DNA from: Cryobacterium frigoriphilum
GTDB taxonomy: Bacteria > Actinomycetota > Actinomycetes > Actinomycetales > Microbacteriaceae
Direction of reading: 5' to 3'
Assembly (NCBI RefSeq): GCF_004403305.1
Contig: NZ_SOHE01000041.1
Coordinates: forward strand, 62,001-126,000
Length of the DNA stretch: 64,000 bases
The first letter of the stretch is position 1. Each line of letters begins with the position of its first letter. Position numbers and translations under genes: made by a program. The notes below the pieces were generated by a model that was not told the origin of the DNA, made no database searches, and saw only the letters and a program-made list of their open reading frames with translations. Shown here one piece after another: positions 52,785-62,259 of this stretch.

Positions 52785-53855
52785 ATGAGCACCACGATGA
52801 CCCGGGCCACGCGCATCGATGCGTCGCGGGCACCGGAGGGGCGGCGTGCCGCCGATCCTCTCGGCACCGGCATGCTCAGCACGGAAGCAATCGGCGCCGG
52901 CTACTGTCCGTTTCCGATCAGCACCGATCCGCGGCAGTTCGGCCTCACGACGAGCACCATGCGCCTCGCGCACGGCGTGGTCGTGGTGCGCCACGGCCGC
53001 CGAACCCTGGGCGACACGGCCACCATCCTGCTGCACGGAGCCGCCGGATCCTGGACGACGTGGACACCGCTGCTCGCGGCGGCTGCCTCCGGCACCCCCG
53101 CTTCGCAGCGCCACGCCGAGACGGATGCCGCCACCCTGCCGCTGACGGACCTCATCGTTGCGGATCTGCCCGGCTGGGGCGAGAGCGCGCTCGCCGCCGA
53201 CCCGGCCGACCGCACGGTGGAGGCGCTCGCGGCCACGGTCGCCGAGGTCGCGCGCGCCCTCGGCTACCGCCGCTGGGTCGTGCTCGGGCATTCGATGGGC
53301 GGGTTCGTTGCCCTGCAGCTCGCCGCCTCGGAACCGGAATCCACCGTGAGCGTTGCCCTCATCTCCCCCACGACCTTTTCGGTCATCGACAGCGTGCGTC
53401 ACCCGGTCACGCGAGGTGCGGCCCTGCCCGCGTACACGGCCCTCCTGATGATGATGCGCCTGCTCGCCGGGCTCGGCCGGGTCGGAGAAGCGCTCATCGC
53501 CGGTGTCGCCCGACTGTCCCTGCTGCGCCTGCTCGTCTCTCCCCTCTTCGATCGGGCCGCCCGAATGGATGCGACCGTCATCGCCGCTCTCGCTTCAGAG
53601 GTTCGCCCCGTCGGCTTCACCGTCGCATCCGCTCAGGCCGGGGGATATGACGCTGCCGAGCGATGGTCGCGGATCGTGTGCCCGGTGCGTTCGGTCACCG
53701 GCGACTCCGACGTGTTCATCGCCGCGAGCGATGCCGAGCGGCTGCGGGGCGTCATCGCGAACTTCGAGACCGTGATCATGGCCGGCGCGGGACACTTTGC
53801 GCACATCGAGCGACCGTTCACGGTGCTGACAGCCCTGAACGCTCATGAGGGTTGA
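52785..53855 (+). CDS. Alpha/beta hydrolase
   Basis: 356 residues from ATG 52785. HGAAGSWTTW oxyanion loop, nucleophile GHSMGG near residue 168, GDSDVF with the acid, and GHFAHIERP with the catalytic His. The N-terminal 60 residues are an unusual extension (MSTTMTRATRIDASRAP...). Substrate unknown. No operon partner. Confidence 0.85.
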   Translation: MSTTMTRATRIDASRAPEGRRAADPLGTGMLSTEAIGAGYCPFPISTDPRQFGLTTSTMRLAHGVVVVRHGRRTLGDTATILLHGAAGSWTTWTPLLAAAASGTPASQRHAETDAATLPLTDLIVADLPGWGESALAADPADRTVEALAATVAEVARALGYRRWVVLGHSMGGFVALQLAASEPESTVSVALISPTTFSVIDSVRHPVTRGAALPAYTALLMMMRLLAGLGRVGEALIAGVARLSLLRLLVSPLFDRAARMDATVIAALASEVRPVGFTVASAQAGGYDAAERWSRIVCPVRSVTGDSDVFIAASDAERLRGVIANFETVIMAGAGHFAHIERPFTVLTALNAHEG

Positions 53856-54044
53856 CCCCCAATGCTTGGCACGTCTCTTGTGGCGGCCGCGCAAAAGGAG
53901 CAGAGTGAGTAGAGCAGCACAGTGAGTAAAGCTCCGGTTCATTTGCACAGTCGGTTCTCTTACGCAGTCGGTTCACTTGCACTGTGGAAAGCACCGCTTT
54001 CGCCGGCCCCTGCACCTCGCGCGACCGATCGAAAGTGACACACC

Positions 54045-54431
54045 ATGGGTTCTCTCACCTACGACCGAGTTGTGGTCGAATTCGACGACCGAATTCTGGC
54101 CCACCTTCAGGTCGTCATCATTCAAAAGTTGCGCCGCGGCGAGAGCTTTCTGCTCTCCTGGCGCGATGCGGCGGTGGTCGGCGACGGCCGCAGTTCGGCG
54201 TGGCTGCATCCCGCCATTCCCCTGTATTTCAAGTTCGCCGGTGGTCGGGCTCCGATCATCAATCCGCAGTGGCTGGCTCAACTGACCCGGTCGGCCAACA
54301 GCTCACAGGGCCTCGTCGTGACCGGCGAGGAGAGTTCCATGGTCGAGCGCGACCCGGCCGCCCGTTCCGAAGTGGCGTTCAGCATTCGGCCGGCCGCCAC
54401 CACCCGCGCCACGAAGGCCACCGAAAGCTAG
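54045..54431 (+). CDS. Small Microbacteriaceae-type conserved protein (DUF7882-like)
   Basis: 128 residues. MGSLTYDRVVVEFDDRILAHLQVVIIQKLRRGESFLLSW, then WLHPAIPLYFKFAG and LTRSANSSQGLVV match a family widespread in Microbacteriaceae and often labelled ATP-dependent DNA ligase; it has no ligase motifs. Function unknown. Its stop overlaps the convergent nitrilase stop by 4 bp. Confidence 0.75.
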   Translation: MGSLTYDRVVVEFDDRILAHLQVVIIQKLRRGESFLLSWRDAAVVGDGRSSAWLHPAIPLYFKFAGGRAPIINPQWLAQLTRSANSSQGLVVTGEESSMVERDPAARSEVAFSIRPAATTRATKATES

Positions 54432-55240
54432 CGCTCCACGACTCGAAAACGACGCAGGTGAAGCGCAGGGTTCCGGGCACGCACCGCGCGCAGCCGCTCC
54501 GCCGACAGCCAGGCGACCGCGACGTCGGTGGTCTCCCCGATCGTGACCAGTTCGACCCCCATGGGGTCGAGCACCAGGCTGTTTCCGACGCCGATCGGCG
54601 GGGCATGATCGGCGGCCGCGACGTAGACGGTGTTTTCCAGCGCCCGGGCGGTCAGCAGCGTGCGCCAGTGGTGCTCCTTCAGGGGCCCCCGCACCCATTC
54701 CGCCGGCACGAGCACCAGGTCGGCGCCAGCGTCAACGAGTCGGCGGGTGACTTCGGGAAAGCGGATGTCGTAACAGGTCTGCATTCCAACGGTCAGGTCG
54801 CCAACCCGAAAGGTCTGCGGCGCCTCGATCGGGCCCGGCAGCACCCAGTCGGATTCGCGTTCGCCGAAAGCGTCGTAGAGGTGCAGCTTGCGGTAGCTGG
54901 CGACGAGCTGTCTACCGGGATCCACCGCGATCAGGGTGTTACTGAACCGGCCAGGATCGGCTGTCGTTTCCACCATTCCGGCCACGACATACACGCCCAG
55001 TTCGGCCGCGAGGTCGGCGAGCGCCGTGACGAATGGTCCGTCGAGCGGTTGCGCCGCGGCCAGCCAGGTCGGGCCGAGAACCGGCTCGAAGAAGGCGGCG
55101 TATTCGGGAAACACGATCAACTGAGCGCCCCGCGCGGCCGCGGTTCGCGCGAGGGCGGTCATGGCCGCCAGGTTGTGCTGCTCGTTCGCCGTCGGTCGAA
55201 ACTGGGCGACGGCCACCGCGGTGCTCGGGAACTCGTTCAT
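54428..55240 (-). CDS. Carbon-nitrogen hydrolase (nitrilase superfamily)
   Basis: 270 residues. The Glu-Lys-Cys triad is visible: FPEYAAFF (Glu near 46), YRKLHLYD (Lys near 117) and MQTCYDIRFPE (Cys near 151). Deaminated glutathione amidase/Nit-like or omega-amidase relatives. TAGGCT 6 nt before the ATG suggests a leaderless transcript. Confidence 0.9.
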   Translation of the reverse strand: MNEFPSTAVAVAQFRPTANEQHNLAAMTALARTAAARGAQLIVFPEYAAFFEPVLGPTWLAAAQPLDGPFVTALADLAAELGVYVVAGMVETTADPGRFSNTLIAVDPGRQLVASYRKLHLYDAFGERESDWVLPGPIEAPQTFRVGDLTVGMQTCYDIRFPEVTRRLVDAGADLVLVPAEWVRGPLKEHHWRTLLTARALENTVYVAAADHAPPIGVGNSLVLDPMGVELVTIGETTDVAVAWLSAERLRAVRARNPALHLRRFRVVER

Positions 55241-55246
55241 GGCGCC

Positions 55247-55252
55247 AGCCTA
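55247..55252 (-). promoter_or_regulatory. Candidate -10 of the nitrilase gene (leaderless)
   Basis: TAGGCT on the minus strand, 6 nt before the ATG at 55240. Confidence 0.45.
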
Positions 55253-55430
55253 GCCGTGGGACGGGTGGCTGCCCTGGATCGGCGGCCCCCGCACAACCTG
55301 TCGGCGCGCACGCTTGCGGGCATACTCGTGCCTGTTTTTCAGGCGCAACCGGCCGAACCGGCGCCCAACGTTCATCTGGGTGCCCTAGCGTCGTTCTGTA
55401 GCCCGTCCGACGAAATCCTGAGGTAGCCGA

Positions 55431-56186
55431 ATGCCCAACACTCTGGTCATTATTCCCACCTATAACGAGCGCGACAACATCGGGCCGATTGTGGCGCGAG
55501 TGCGGGCGAGCGTTCCGCAGGCCGATATTCTCGTCGTCGACGACGCCAGCCCGGATGGCACGGGCGTGCTGGCCGACGCCCTGGCCGTCGGGGACACGCA
55601 GGTGCACGTTCTGCATCGCCGGGCGAAGGCCGGGCTGGGTGCGGCGTATCTGGAGGCGTTCGGTTGGGGCCTCTCCCGCGGTTACGACCGGCTCGTGCAG
55701 CTTGACGCCGACGGCTCGCACCTGCCCGAGCAGCTGCCCGACCTGCTCGCGGCCGCGAATTCGGCGGACGTCGTCATGGGATCCCGGTGGGTGCCCGGCG
55801 GACAGGTGAAGAATTGGCCGTGGCACCGGCGCGCGCTCTCGCAGGGCGGATCGATCTACTCGCGGGTGATTCTGCGCCTGCGGCAGCGCGATGTGACGGG
55901 CGGCTACCGCGTGTACACGAAATATGCCCTGGAGCGCATGCAACTGTCCAACATCGACAGTTTGGGCTATTGCTTTCAAATCGACATGCTGTTGCACGCG
56001 GTGCAGGCCCGTCTGCTGGTCGTCGAGGTTCCGATCACCTTCGTCGAACGAACGCTCGGCTCGTCGAAGATGAGCGGCCGCATCGTGGCCGAGGCGATGG
56101 GCCGGGTCACGCTCTGGGGGCTCACCGGCATGGGCGCCACACGCTCGACCGTCGCGCGGGCCGCGGCGAGTCCCGGCCGCGGCTAG
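55431..56186 (+). CDS. Polyprenol monophosphomannose synthase (DPM1/Ppm1 catalytic domain)
   Basis: 251 residues. TLVIIPTYNERDNIGPIVARV, DILVVDDASPDGTGVLAD and LVQLDADGSHLPEQLP (DAD motif) then SRWVPGGQVKNWPWHRRALSQGGS are diagnostic of dolichol/polyprenol-phosphate mannosyltransferases. The product, polyprenyl-phosphomannose, feeds lipoglycan and O-mannosylation pathways. This is the soluble type; no membrane domain is fused to it. Confidence 0.9.
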   Translation: MPNTLVIIPTYNERDNIGPIVARVRASVPQADILVVDDASPDGTGVLADALAVGDTQVHVLHRRAKAGLGAAYLEAFGWGLSRGYDRLVQLDADGSHLPEQLPDLLAAANSADVVMGSRWVPGGQVKNWPWHRRALSQGGSIYSRVILRLRQRDVTGGYRVYTKYALERMQLSNIDSLGYCFQIDMLLHAVQARLLVVEVPITFVERTLGSSKMSGRIVAEAMGRVTLWGLTGMGATRSTVARAAASPGRG

Positions 56187-56205
56187 CCCCGACCAGGCCT
56201 GGACC

Positions 56206-56295
56206 GCCTCAGTCTGAACAAACTCAGTCTGAACAAACTCAGTCTGAACAAACTCAGTCTGAACAAACTCAGTCTGAACAAACTCAGTCTGAACC
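56206..56295. repeat. Tandem repeat, 6 x 15 bp, intergenic
   Basis: Units of aactcagtctgaaca (four exact) lie between the mannosyltransferase gene and the NAD operon. Confidence 0.95.
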
Positions 56296-56375
56296 AACTC
56301 GTCCGGCCACCTGCCATGAGGGTGGCCGGGTCCCTCACCGGACCTATATGATGGCTTCAACAGTTAGAGTCCCCG

Positions 56376-56413
56376 TGACCTTTACCTGATGGAATGACCT
56401 TTACCTGATGGAA
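56376..56413. repeat. Exact duplication, 2 x 19 bp, before the Nudix-type regulator gene
   Basis: tgacctttacctgatggaa occurs twice in tandem and includes an ATG in each copy (56389 and 56408). The first opens only a 2-codon ORF; the second is an alternative regulator start. Confidence 0.9.
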
Positions 56414-56434
56414 GCCACCCTTCATGAAGCTGCG

Positions 56435-57286
56435 ATGACAAGTCCCCGAGTGAACACGCTGGCCGTGTCGACGGTGATCTTTGCGCTGCGCCCCCGCGGC
56501 GATACCGGTGCGACCATGATCGGCACTCAGCTGCCCGACACTGCGCTGCCCGACACTGCGCTGCCCGGCACTCAGCTGCCCGGCAACCAATTGCTCTGGG
56601 TGCCGCTTGTACGCCGCACCCGCGATCCGTTCCTGGGGCTGTGGGCGCTGCCCGGCGGCTGGCTCTCGGCCGAGGAAGAACTGGCCGTCGCGGCCTCCCG
56701 CACGCTGCACGAGACGACCGGGCTCGCCCCGAAGTTTCTCGAGCAGCTCTTCACCTTTGGCGACCTCGACCGCTCCCCCGGTGACCGCGTCGTGTCGATC
56801 GTCTACTGGGCTCTCGTGCAGTCGACCGAGGCCGATCGTGCCACCGTCGACGACAACGTGCAGTGGTTCGCTGCCGATCGGCTGCCGCCGCTGGCCTTCG
56901 ACCACAACCGCATCGTCGAATACGCCCTGTGGCGACTGCGCACGAAGATGGAATACTCCCGGATCGCGCAGGCCTTCCTGGGGACGACTTTCACACTCGC
57001 GCAGTTGCGCGAGGTGCACGAGGCCGTGCTGTTGCGGCCGCTCGACCCGGCCAATTTTCGGCGTTCGATGGAGACCTCAGGCACGCTCATCGACACGGGC
57101 GAACGGGTCGCGGGGGCCCGCCACAGACCACCCCGCCTGTACCGCTACAGTGCCGGCACCGAACATCCGGAACCCAGCCAACCCGCCGTCCGGCACACCA
57201 TCCAGCCGCCCTTCCAGCCCACCATCCAACCCACCATCCAGCCCAGCCGCCACGAGGAGCACGCCCATGACGATCGCATCCGTTGA
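56435..57286 (+). CDS. NrtR-type Nudix-winged helix regulator of NAD synthesis
   Basis: 283 residues from ATG 56435, or 292 from ATG 56408. The N-terminal Nudix domain reads GGWLSAEEELAVAASRTLHETTGL: the catalytic box REUxEExGU has become RTLHETTGL, so hydrolysis is probably lost and ADP-ribose or an NAD intermediate is sensed. A C-terminal winged helix (about 170-230: FTLAQLREVHEAVLLRPLDPANFRR) should bind DNA. A TALPDTALPG repeat is inserted in the N-terminal domain and IQPTIQP repeats end the protein. It overlaps nadA by 20 bp and is probably the autoregulated operon repressor. Confidence 0.85.
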   Translation: MTSPRVNTLAVSTVIFALRPRGDTGATMIGTQLPDTALPDTALPGTQLPGNQLLWVPLVRRTRDPFLGLWALPGGWLSAEEELAVAASRTLHETTGLAPKFLEQLFTFGDLDRSPGDRVVSIVYWALVQSTEADRATVDDNVQWFAADRLPPLAFDHNRIVEYALWRLRTKMEYSRIAQAFLGTTFTLAQLREVHEAVLLRPLDPANFRRSMETSGTLIDTGERVAGARHRPPRLYRYSAGTEHPEPSQPAVRHTIQPPFQPTIQPTIQPSRHEEHAHDDRIR

Positions 57287-58586
57287 TCGCACCATTGCCC
57301 TGATCAGCACCGCCAGCGCCGAGGGAAGACCTACCGCCGGCAGCACCTGCAGCCCCGATCTTGCGCGCAATCCCTGGGAGTTCGACGCCGAAGCCCCGGG
57401 CTACGGCCCGGGTTCGTCGATGGGCGACGTAATTCCGACCGGGTCGCCCCGGCAGGGCGAGCTGCCGGCGCGCTATCGCACGGCCAGCGCCGACGAGCTG
57501 GCTGAGCGCATCCGCTCGGCCAAGGCCGTTCTGGGCGAACGGGTGGTTATTCTGGGGCACTTCTACCAGCGCGAGGAGGTACTGCGTCACGCCGATTTCA
57601 TCGGTGACTCCTTTCAGCTGGCCCAGGCCACCACGAGTCGCCCCGACGCCGAGGCGATCGTCTTCTGCGGGGTGCACTTCATGGCCGAGACCGCCGATCT
57701 GCTCTCGGGTGCCGATCAGGTCGTCATTCTGCCCAACCTCGCTGCCGGCTGCTCAATGGCGGACATGGCCGACCTCGACTCCGTGACGGAGTGCTGGGAA
57801 CAGCTGGAAGACCTCTACGGCACCGAGCCGGATGCCTCCGGCCGGGTTCCCGTGATCCCGGTCACCTACATGAATTCCTCGGCCGCGCTCAAGGGCTTCT
57901 GCGGTGAACACGGCGGCATCGTCTGCACCTCGTCCAACGCGCAGACGGTACTGGAATGGGCCTTCGAGCGCGGGCAGCGGGTGCTGTTCTTTCCCGACCA
58001 GCACCTCGGCCGCAACACCGCCAAGGCGATGGGGGTACCGCTCGCTCAGATGCCGATGTGGAACCCGCGCCGCCCCCTCGGCGGCAACAGCGACGAGCAG
58101 CTGACCGACGCCCGCGTCATCCTGTGGCACGGATTCTGCAGCGTGCACCGCCGCTTCACGGTCGACCAGATCACGGCCGCCAGGGCCGAACACCCCGGCG
58201 TGCGCGTGATCGTGCACCCGGAATGCCCGATGGAGGTCGTGGACGCCGCCGACGAGAACGGATCGACGGACTACATCGGCAAGGCGATCAGCGCGGCCCC
58301 GGCCGGCTCGACCTTCGCGATCGGCACCGAGATCAACCTCGTGCAGCGCCTCGCCGCGGCGCACCCCGAGCACACCATCTTCTGCCTCGACCCGGTCGTC
58401 TGCCCGTGCTCGACGATGTATCGCATCCACGCCGGTTACCTGGCCTGGGTACTCGACGGGCTGGTCGGCGACGACGAGAACCCGCCGGAGGCCCTCAACC
58501 GCATCGTCGTCGCCGCCGACGTCGCCGACCACGCCAGGGTCGCCCTGGAGCGCATGCTCGCGGCCCGCCCGCCGGTGCCGGCATGA
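57267..58586 (+). CDS. nadA: Quinolinate synthase
   Basis: 439 residues from ATG 57267 (cacgaggagc site). HFYQREEVLRHADFIGDSFQLAQ, FCGVHFMAETADLLSG, FFPDQHLGRN and HPECPMEV are family motifs. The three [4Fe-4S] cysteines are in FCGVHF, GIVCTSSNA and DPVVCPC. Condenses iminoaspartate with dihydroxyacetone phosphate. The first about 70 residues are an actinobacterial N-terminal extension. Confidence 0.96.
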   Translation: MTIASVDRTIALISTASAEGRPTAGSTCSPDLARNPWEFDAEAPGYGPGSSMGDVIPTGSPRQGELPARYRTASADELAERIRSAKAVLGERVVILGHFYQREEVLRHADFIGDSFQLAQATTSRPDAEAIVFCGVHFMAETADLLSGADQVVILPNLAAGCSMADMADLDSVTECWEQLEDLYGTEPDASGRVPVIPVTYMNSSAALKGFCGEHGGIVCTSSNAQTVLEWAFERGQRVLFFPDQHLGRNTAKAMGVPLAQMPMWNPRRPLGGNSDEQLTDARVILWHGFCSVHRRFTVDQITAARAEHPGVRVIVHPECPMEVVDAADENGSTDYIGKAISAAPAGSTFAIGTEINLVQRLAAAHPEHTIFCLDPVVCPCSTMYRIHAGYLAWVLDGLVGDDENPPEALNRIVVAADVADHARVALERMLAARPPVPA

Positions 58587-60211
58587 CCACGCTGTCGGTG
58601 CTCGTGATCGGCAGCGGCCTCGCGGGCCTGGTCGCCGCGGTCCGGGCGACGGATGCCGGCCACCACGTCGTTCTCGTCACCAAGGCCGCCCTGCCCGAGA
58701 GCAACACGCGCTACGCGCAGGGCGGAATCGCGGCCGCGCTGTTTCCCGACGATTCCGTGCGCACGCACATCCGCGATACCCTGCGGGCCGGTTCCGGGCT
58801 CTGTTCCCCGGCCGCGGTGCGCATCCTCTGTTCCGAGGGACCGGCTCGGGTGCGCGACCTGATTCGGTTCGGCGTCGACTTCGATCGGGACGAGTCGGGA
58901 GTGTCACGGGGCCTCGAGGCCGCACACTCCCGCTCGCGGGTCGTGCACGCCGGCGGTGACGCGACCGGTGCCGTCGTCGAAAATGCCCTCGTCGCCACGG
59001 CCAGGCAGCGCGCCGCCCAGCCGAACGCCCGACTGCAGATTCTGGAGCACACCATGCTCACCGATCTCGCGGTGACCGACGGGCGGGTCACCGGCGTGCG
59101 AATCGTGCAGGGCGGCAAGCCCGGCACCCTCGCAGCGGATGTCGTGGTTCTCGCCACCGGCGGCGGCGGCATGCTCTATCGGCACACCACGAACCCGGCC
59201 GTGGCGACCGGTGACGGCCTCGCCGCGGCGTGGCGAGCCGGAGCATCCGTCGCCGATCTCGAGTTCTACCAGTTTCACCCCACCGCACTGGCCGTTCCCG
59301 GCACTCCCCTCGTGTCGGAGGCCGTGCGCGGTGAGGGCGCCGTGCTGCTCACCCGCGCCGGAGACCGATTCATGATCACCGAACACCCCGACGCCGAGCT
59401 CGCCCCGCGCGACGTCGTGGCCCGCGGCATCGCACGGCAGATGGCCGCGCAGAGCGGCGAGCCGGTGGTGCTCGACGCGACCGCTCTGGGGCGCGAGCTG
59501 CTCGAGCGCCGCTTTCCCACGATCACCGCCGCCTGCCGCGCGGCCGGGCTGGACTGGGCCCGGCAGCCCATTCCGGTGGCCCCGGCCGCGCACTACTGGA
59601 TGGGCGGCATCGTCACCGACATCTGGGGGCGCAGCACCCTGCCCGGCCTGTACGCCGTGGGCGAGGTCGCCCGCACCGGCGCGCACGGCGCCAACCGGCT
59701 CGCCTCCAACTCGCTGCTCGAAGCCGCGGTCTTCGCCGACCGGGCCGTGCGAGCGCTGGCCTCGGAGCCGGGCAGAACCGCCGGCACGACGGCCACCCTG
59801 GTTCCGACGCCGACGGCGCCACCGACAGCGCCATCGACAGCGCCATCGGCGAGCGCGGCGACGCCGGGCCTGCGCGGGGCGCTGCAAGACCTCATGTGGC
59901 AGTCGGCCGGCGTGCACCGGTCCGGTGCCGGTCTCGCCACAGCCGTGCAGACCCTCGCCGGGTGGAGCGCCGCCGCAGCGCCCCGCACCGTCGCCGAACA
60001 CGAGGACCGCAACCTGCTCGACCTGGCACGCATCACGGTCGCGGCCGCACTCGAACGCCAGGAATCCCGCGGCGCCCACCACCGGGCAGACTTTCCCGAC
60101 CCGAGAGCGGAACTCGCCGTGTCGTCGGCGTGGACGATCGCCGCCGCAACACCACACCCGCTCCGTCCCGACGATGTCGATTCCGAGGCCCAGGAGGCCA
60201 TTGCATGCTGA
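58583..60211 (+). CDS. nadB: L-aspartate oxidase
   Basis: 542 residues from ATG 58583, overlapping the nadA stop (ATGA). GSGLAGL binds FAD; TRYAQGGIAAAL, RSRVVHAGGDATG, FYQFHPTAL and ARTGAHGANRLASNSLLEA are diagnostic. Oxidises aspartate to iminoaspartate for NadA. A Pro/Thr/Ala linker (TAPPTAPSTAPS) near residue 410 is encoded by a 12-bp repeat. Confidence 0.96.
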   Translation: MTTLSVLVIGSGLAGLVAAVRATDAGHHVVLVTKAALPESNTRYAQGGIAAALFPDDSVRTHIRDTLRAGSGLCSPAAVRILCSEGPARVRDLIRFGVDFDRDESGVSRGLEAAHSRSRVVHAGGDATGAVVENALVATARQRAAQPNARLQILEHTMLTDLAVTDGRVTGVRIVQGGKPGTLAADVVVLATGGGGMLYRHTTNPAVATGDGLAAAWRAGASVADLEFYQFHPTALAVPGTPLVSEAVRGEGAVLLTRAGDRFMITEHPDAELAPRDVVARGIARQMAAQSGEPVVLDATALGRELLERRFPTITAACRAAGLDWARQPIPVAPAAHYWMGGIVTDIWGRSTLPGLYAVGEVARTGAHGANRLASNSLLEAAVFADRAVRALASEPGRTAGTTATLVPTPTAPPTAPSTAPSASAATPGLRGALQDLMWQSAGVHRSGAGLATAVQTLAGWSAAAAPRTVAEHEDRNLLDLARITVAAALERQESRGAHHRADFPDPRAELAVSSAWTIAAATPHPLRPDDVDSEAQEAIAC

Positions 60212-61059
60212 CCGAACGCACGATCGACACCGTGGTGCGCGCCGCCCTCGACGAAGACGCACCGTGGGGCGACCTCACCTCTGAGGTGCTGATCCCGGTC
60301 GACGCGCTGGCTTCGGCCCGTCTGGTGGCACGAGAGCCCGGCGTGTTCAGTGGAGGCGCTGTGTTCGCCGCGGCGTTTCGTCTGATCGATCCCCGCATCA
60401 GCGTCACGCTGAGCCTTGCCGACGGCGAGCCGTTCGGGCGCGGCGACGTGCTCGCCACGGTTGACGGCCCCGCCCGCGGCGTGTTGCAGGCCGAACGCAT
60501 CGGCCTGAACTTCGTGCAGCGCATGAGCGGAATCGCCACGCTCACGGCTCGCTACGTTGCAGAGGTGGCCGGCACCGCCGCCCGCATCGTTGATACGCGC
60601 AAGACGACCCCGGGATTGCGGGCCTTCGAGCGCCAGGCCGTGCGCGACGGCGGCGGTCACAATCACCGCTTCAGCCTGTCCGACACCGTCATGGCCAAGG
60701 ACAACCACCTCGCCGTACTCGCCCAGAGCGGGCTGGGTCTCACCAACGCGCTGCTCGCGGTGCGAGCGACGCTCTCACACACCACCCACCTGGAGGTCGA
60801 GGTGGACCGCATCGACCAGATCGAGGAGGTGCTCGCGGCCGGCATCGACACGATCATGCTCGACAATTTCTCGACCGCGGATCTCGTGACCGGCGTCGCG
60901 CTCGTCGCCGGCCGCGCCCTCGTCGAGGCCAGCGGCGGGGTCTCGCTCGAGACAGTGGGTTCGATTGCCGCCTGCGGCGTCGACATCATCTCGGTCGGCG
61001 CGCTGACGCACAGCGTGCATGCGCTCGACCTCGGCCTCGACGTGCACGTGCGCGTGTGA
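60205..61059 (+). CDS. nadC: Nicotinate-nucleotide pyrophosphorylase (carboxylating)
   Basis: 284 residues from ATG 60205, overlapping nadB by 7 bp. EDAPWGDLTSEVL, NFVQRMSGIAT, DTRKTTPGLRAFERQAVRDGGGHNHR and MLDNFS are the quinolinate phosphoribosyltransferase motifs. Makes nicotinate mononucleotide. Confidence 0.97.
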   Translation: MLTERTIDTVVRAALDEDAPWGDLTSEVLIPVDALASARLVAREPGVFSGGAVFAAAFRLIDPRISVTLSLADGEPFGRGDVLATVDGPARGVLQAERIGLNFVQRMSGIATLTARYVAEVAGTAARIVDTRKTTPGLRAFERQAVRDGGGHNHRFSLSDTVMAKDNHLAVLAQSGLGLTNALLAVRATLSHTTHLEVEVDRIDQIEEVLAAGIDTIMLDNFSTADLVTGVALVAGRALVEASGGVSLETVGSIAACGVDIISVGALTHSVHALDLGLDVHVRV

Positions 61060-62198
61060 TCTACCTCGACCACGCGGCCACGACCCCCGTGCGGCCGGAG
61101 GTGCTCGCCGCCATGTGGCCCTTTCTCACGACCCGCTACGGCAACCCGTCGAGCCACCACCACGTGGGCGAAGCCGCCGCCGCCGCGCTGCTCGAGGCCA
61201 GGCAGACGGTGGCGCAGCTGCTCGGCTGTCGCATCGGTGACATCATCTTCACCGGCGGCGGCACAGAGGCCGACAACCTTGCCATCAAGGGGCTTGCGCT
61301 CGGCGCTCCCCGCGGGCGGCACCTCATCACGACGCCCCTCGAGCACGAGGCGGTGCTCGAGTCCTGTGACTATCTGCACCGGCTGCACGGTTTTGAGGTC
61401 ACCCTGCTGTCGACGGATGCCACGGGCCGGGTCGATCCCGACGAGCTGCGTTGTGCACTGCGCCCCGACACCACCCTCGTCTCGGTGCAGTATGCCAACA
61501 ACGAGGTCGGCACCGTGCAAAACATCGCCGCACTGAGCGCCCTGACCCGGGCAGCGCGGGTTCCCCTGCACAGCGACGCCGTGCAGGCCGCCGGCTGGTT
61601 GCCCCTCGACGTGGCTGCTCTCGCGGTTGATGCCCTGAGCCTGTCCGGTCACAAGCTGGGCGCACCTCCGGGTACCGGGGCGCTCTACCTGCGTGGCCGC
61701 CTGCCAATCGAACCGCTCCTGCACGGCGGCGGGCAGGAACGCGGCAAACGCAGCGGCACCGAGAACGTCGCCGGCGCGGTGGCCTTCGCGACGGCCCTGC
61801 GACTGGCCGAAGCGGAACGACCGGCGGCCGCGGCATCCGTCGCCCGACTGCGCGACGACTTCATCGAGGCCGTACTGCGCGACACCGCCGGCGCGCGACT
61901 CACCGGGCATGCCACCCACCGGCTGGCCGGATCTGCCTCGTTCGTCTTTCCCGGAACGAGCGGAGAGGCCGTGCTGCTCGAACTGGAGTCCCGCGGCGTC
62001 GTGTGCTCCAGCGGCTCCGCCTGCGCCGCCGGAAGCTCGGACCCCTCACACGTGCTCACGGCCCTCGGGGTGAGCGCCGATGAGGCCCACACAGCCGTGC
62101 GCTTCACGCTGTCGACGTCAACGACTGCGGCGCAATTGCAGCAGGCCGCACTCAGCCTGCGTGACTCGGTGATTCAGGTCCGTCGCCTTCAGACCTGA
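61056..62198 (+). CDS. Cysteine desulfurase of the nad operon (NadS/IscS-like)
   Basis: 380 residues from a GTG overlapping the nadC stop (GTGA). PLP lysine in LSGHKLGAPPG near residue 197; active-site Cys in SRGVVCSSGSACAAGS near 316. Position after nadABC indicates it builds or repairs the Fe-S cluster of NadA. Confidence 0.93.
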   Translation: MIYLDHAATTPVRPEVLAAMWPFLTTRYGNPSSHHHVGEAAAAALLEARQTVAQLLGCRIGDIIFTGGGTEADNLAIKGLALGAPRGRHLITTPLEHEAVLESCDYLHRLHGFEVTLLSTDATGRVDPDELRCALRPDTTLVSVQYANNEVGTVQNIAALSALTRAARVPLHSDAVQAAGWLPLDVAALAVDALSLSGHKLGAPPGTGALYLRGRLPIEPLLHGGGQERGKRSGTENVAGAVAFATALRLAEAERPAAAASVARLRDDFIEAVLRDTAGARLTGHATHRLAGSASFVFPGTSGEAVLLELESRGVVCSSGSACAAGSSDPSHVLTALGVSADEAHTAVRFTLSTSTTAAQLQQAALSLRDSVIQVRRLQT

Positions 62199-62227
62199 AC
62201 GGCATCGCGCACCAAAGCACGCACACG

Positions 62228-62258
62228 AAAGGCCCGGAACCACTGGTTCCGGGCCTTT
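62228..62258. terminator. Bidirectional intrinsic terminator
   Basis: Perfect 14-bp arms (aaaggcccggaacc / ggttccgggccttt) with an ACT loop. It ends the nad operon on the plus strand and follows the first initiator tRNA on the minus strand. A gtgtttctg 9-bp tandem repeat follows at 62260-62288. Confidence 0.85.
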
Positions 62259-62259
62259 C

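Noticed and set aside
57956-58582. Upstream extension of nadB
   Set aside because: Lies inside nadA in another frame. The nadB family start MTTLSVLVIGSGLAGL is at 58583.
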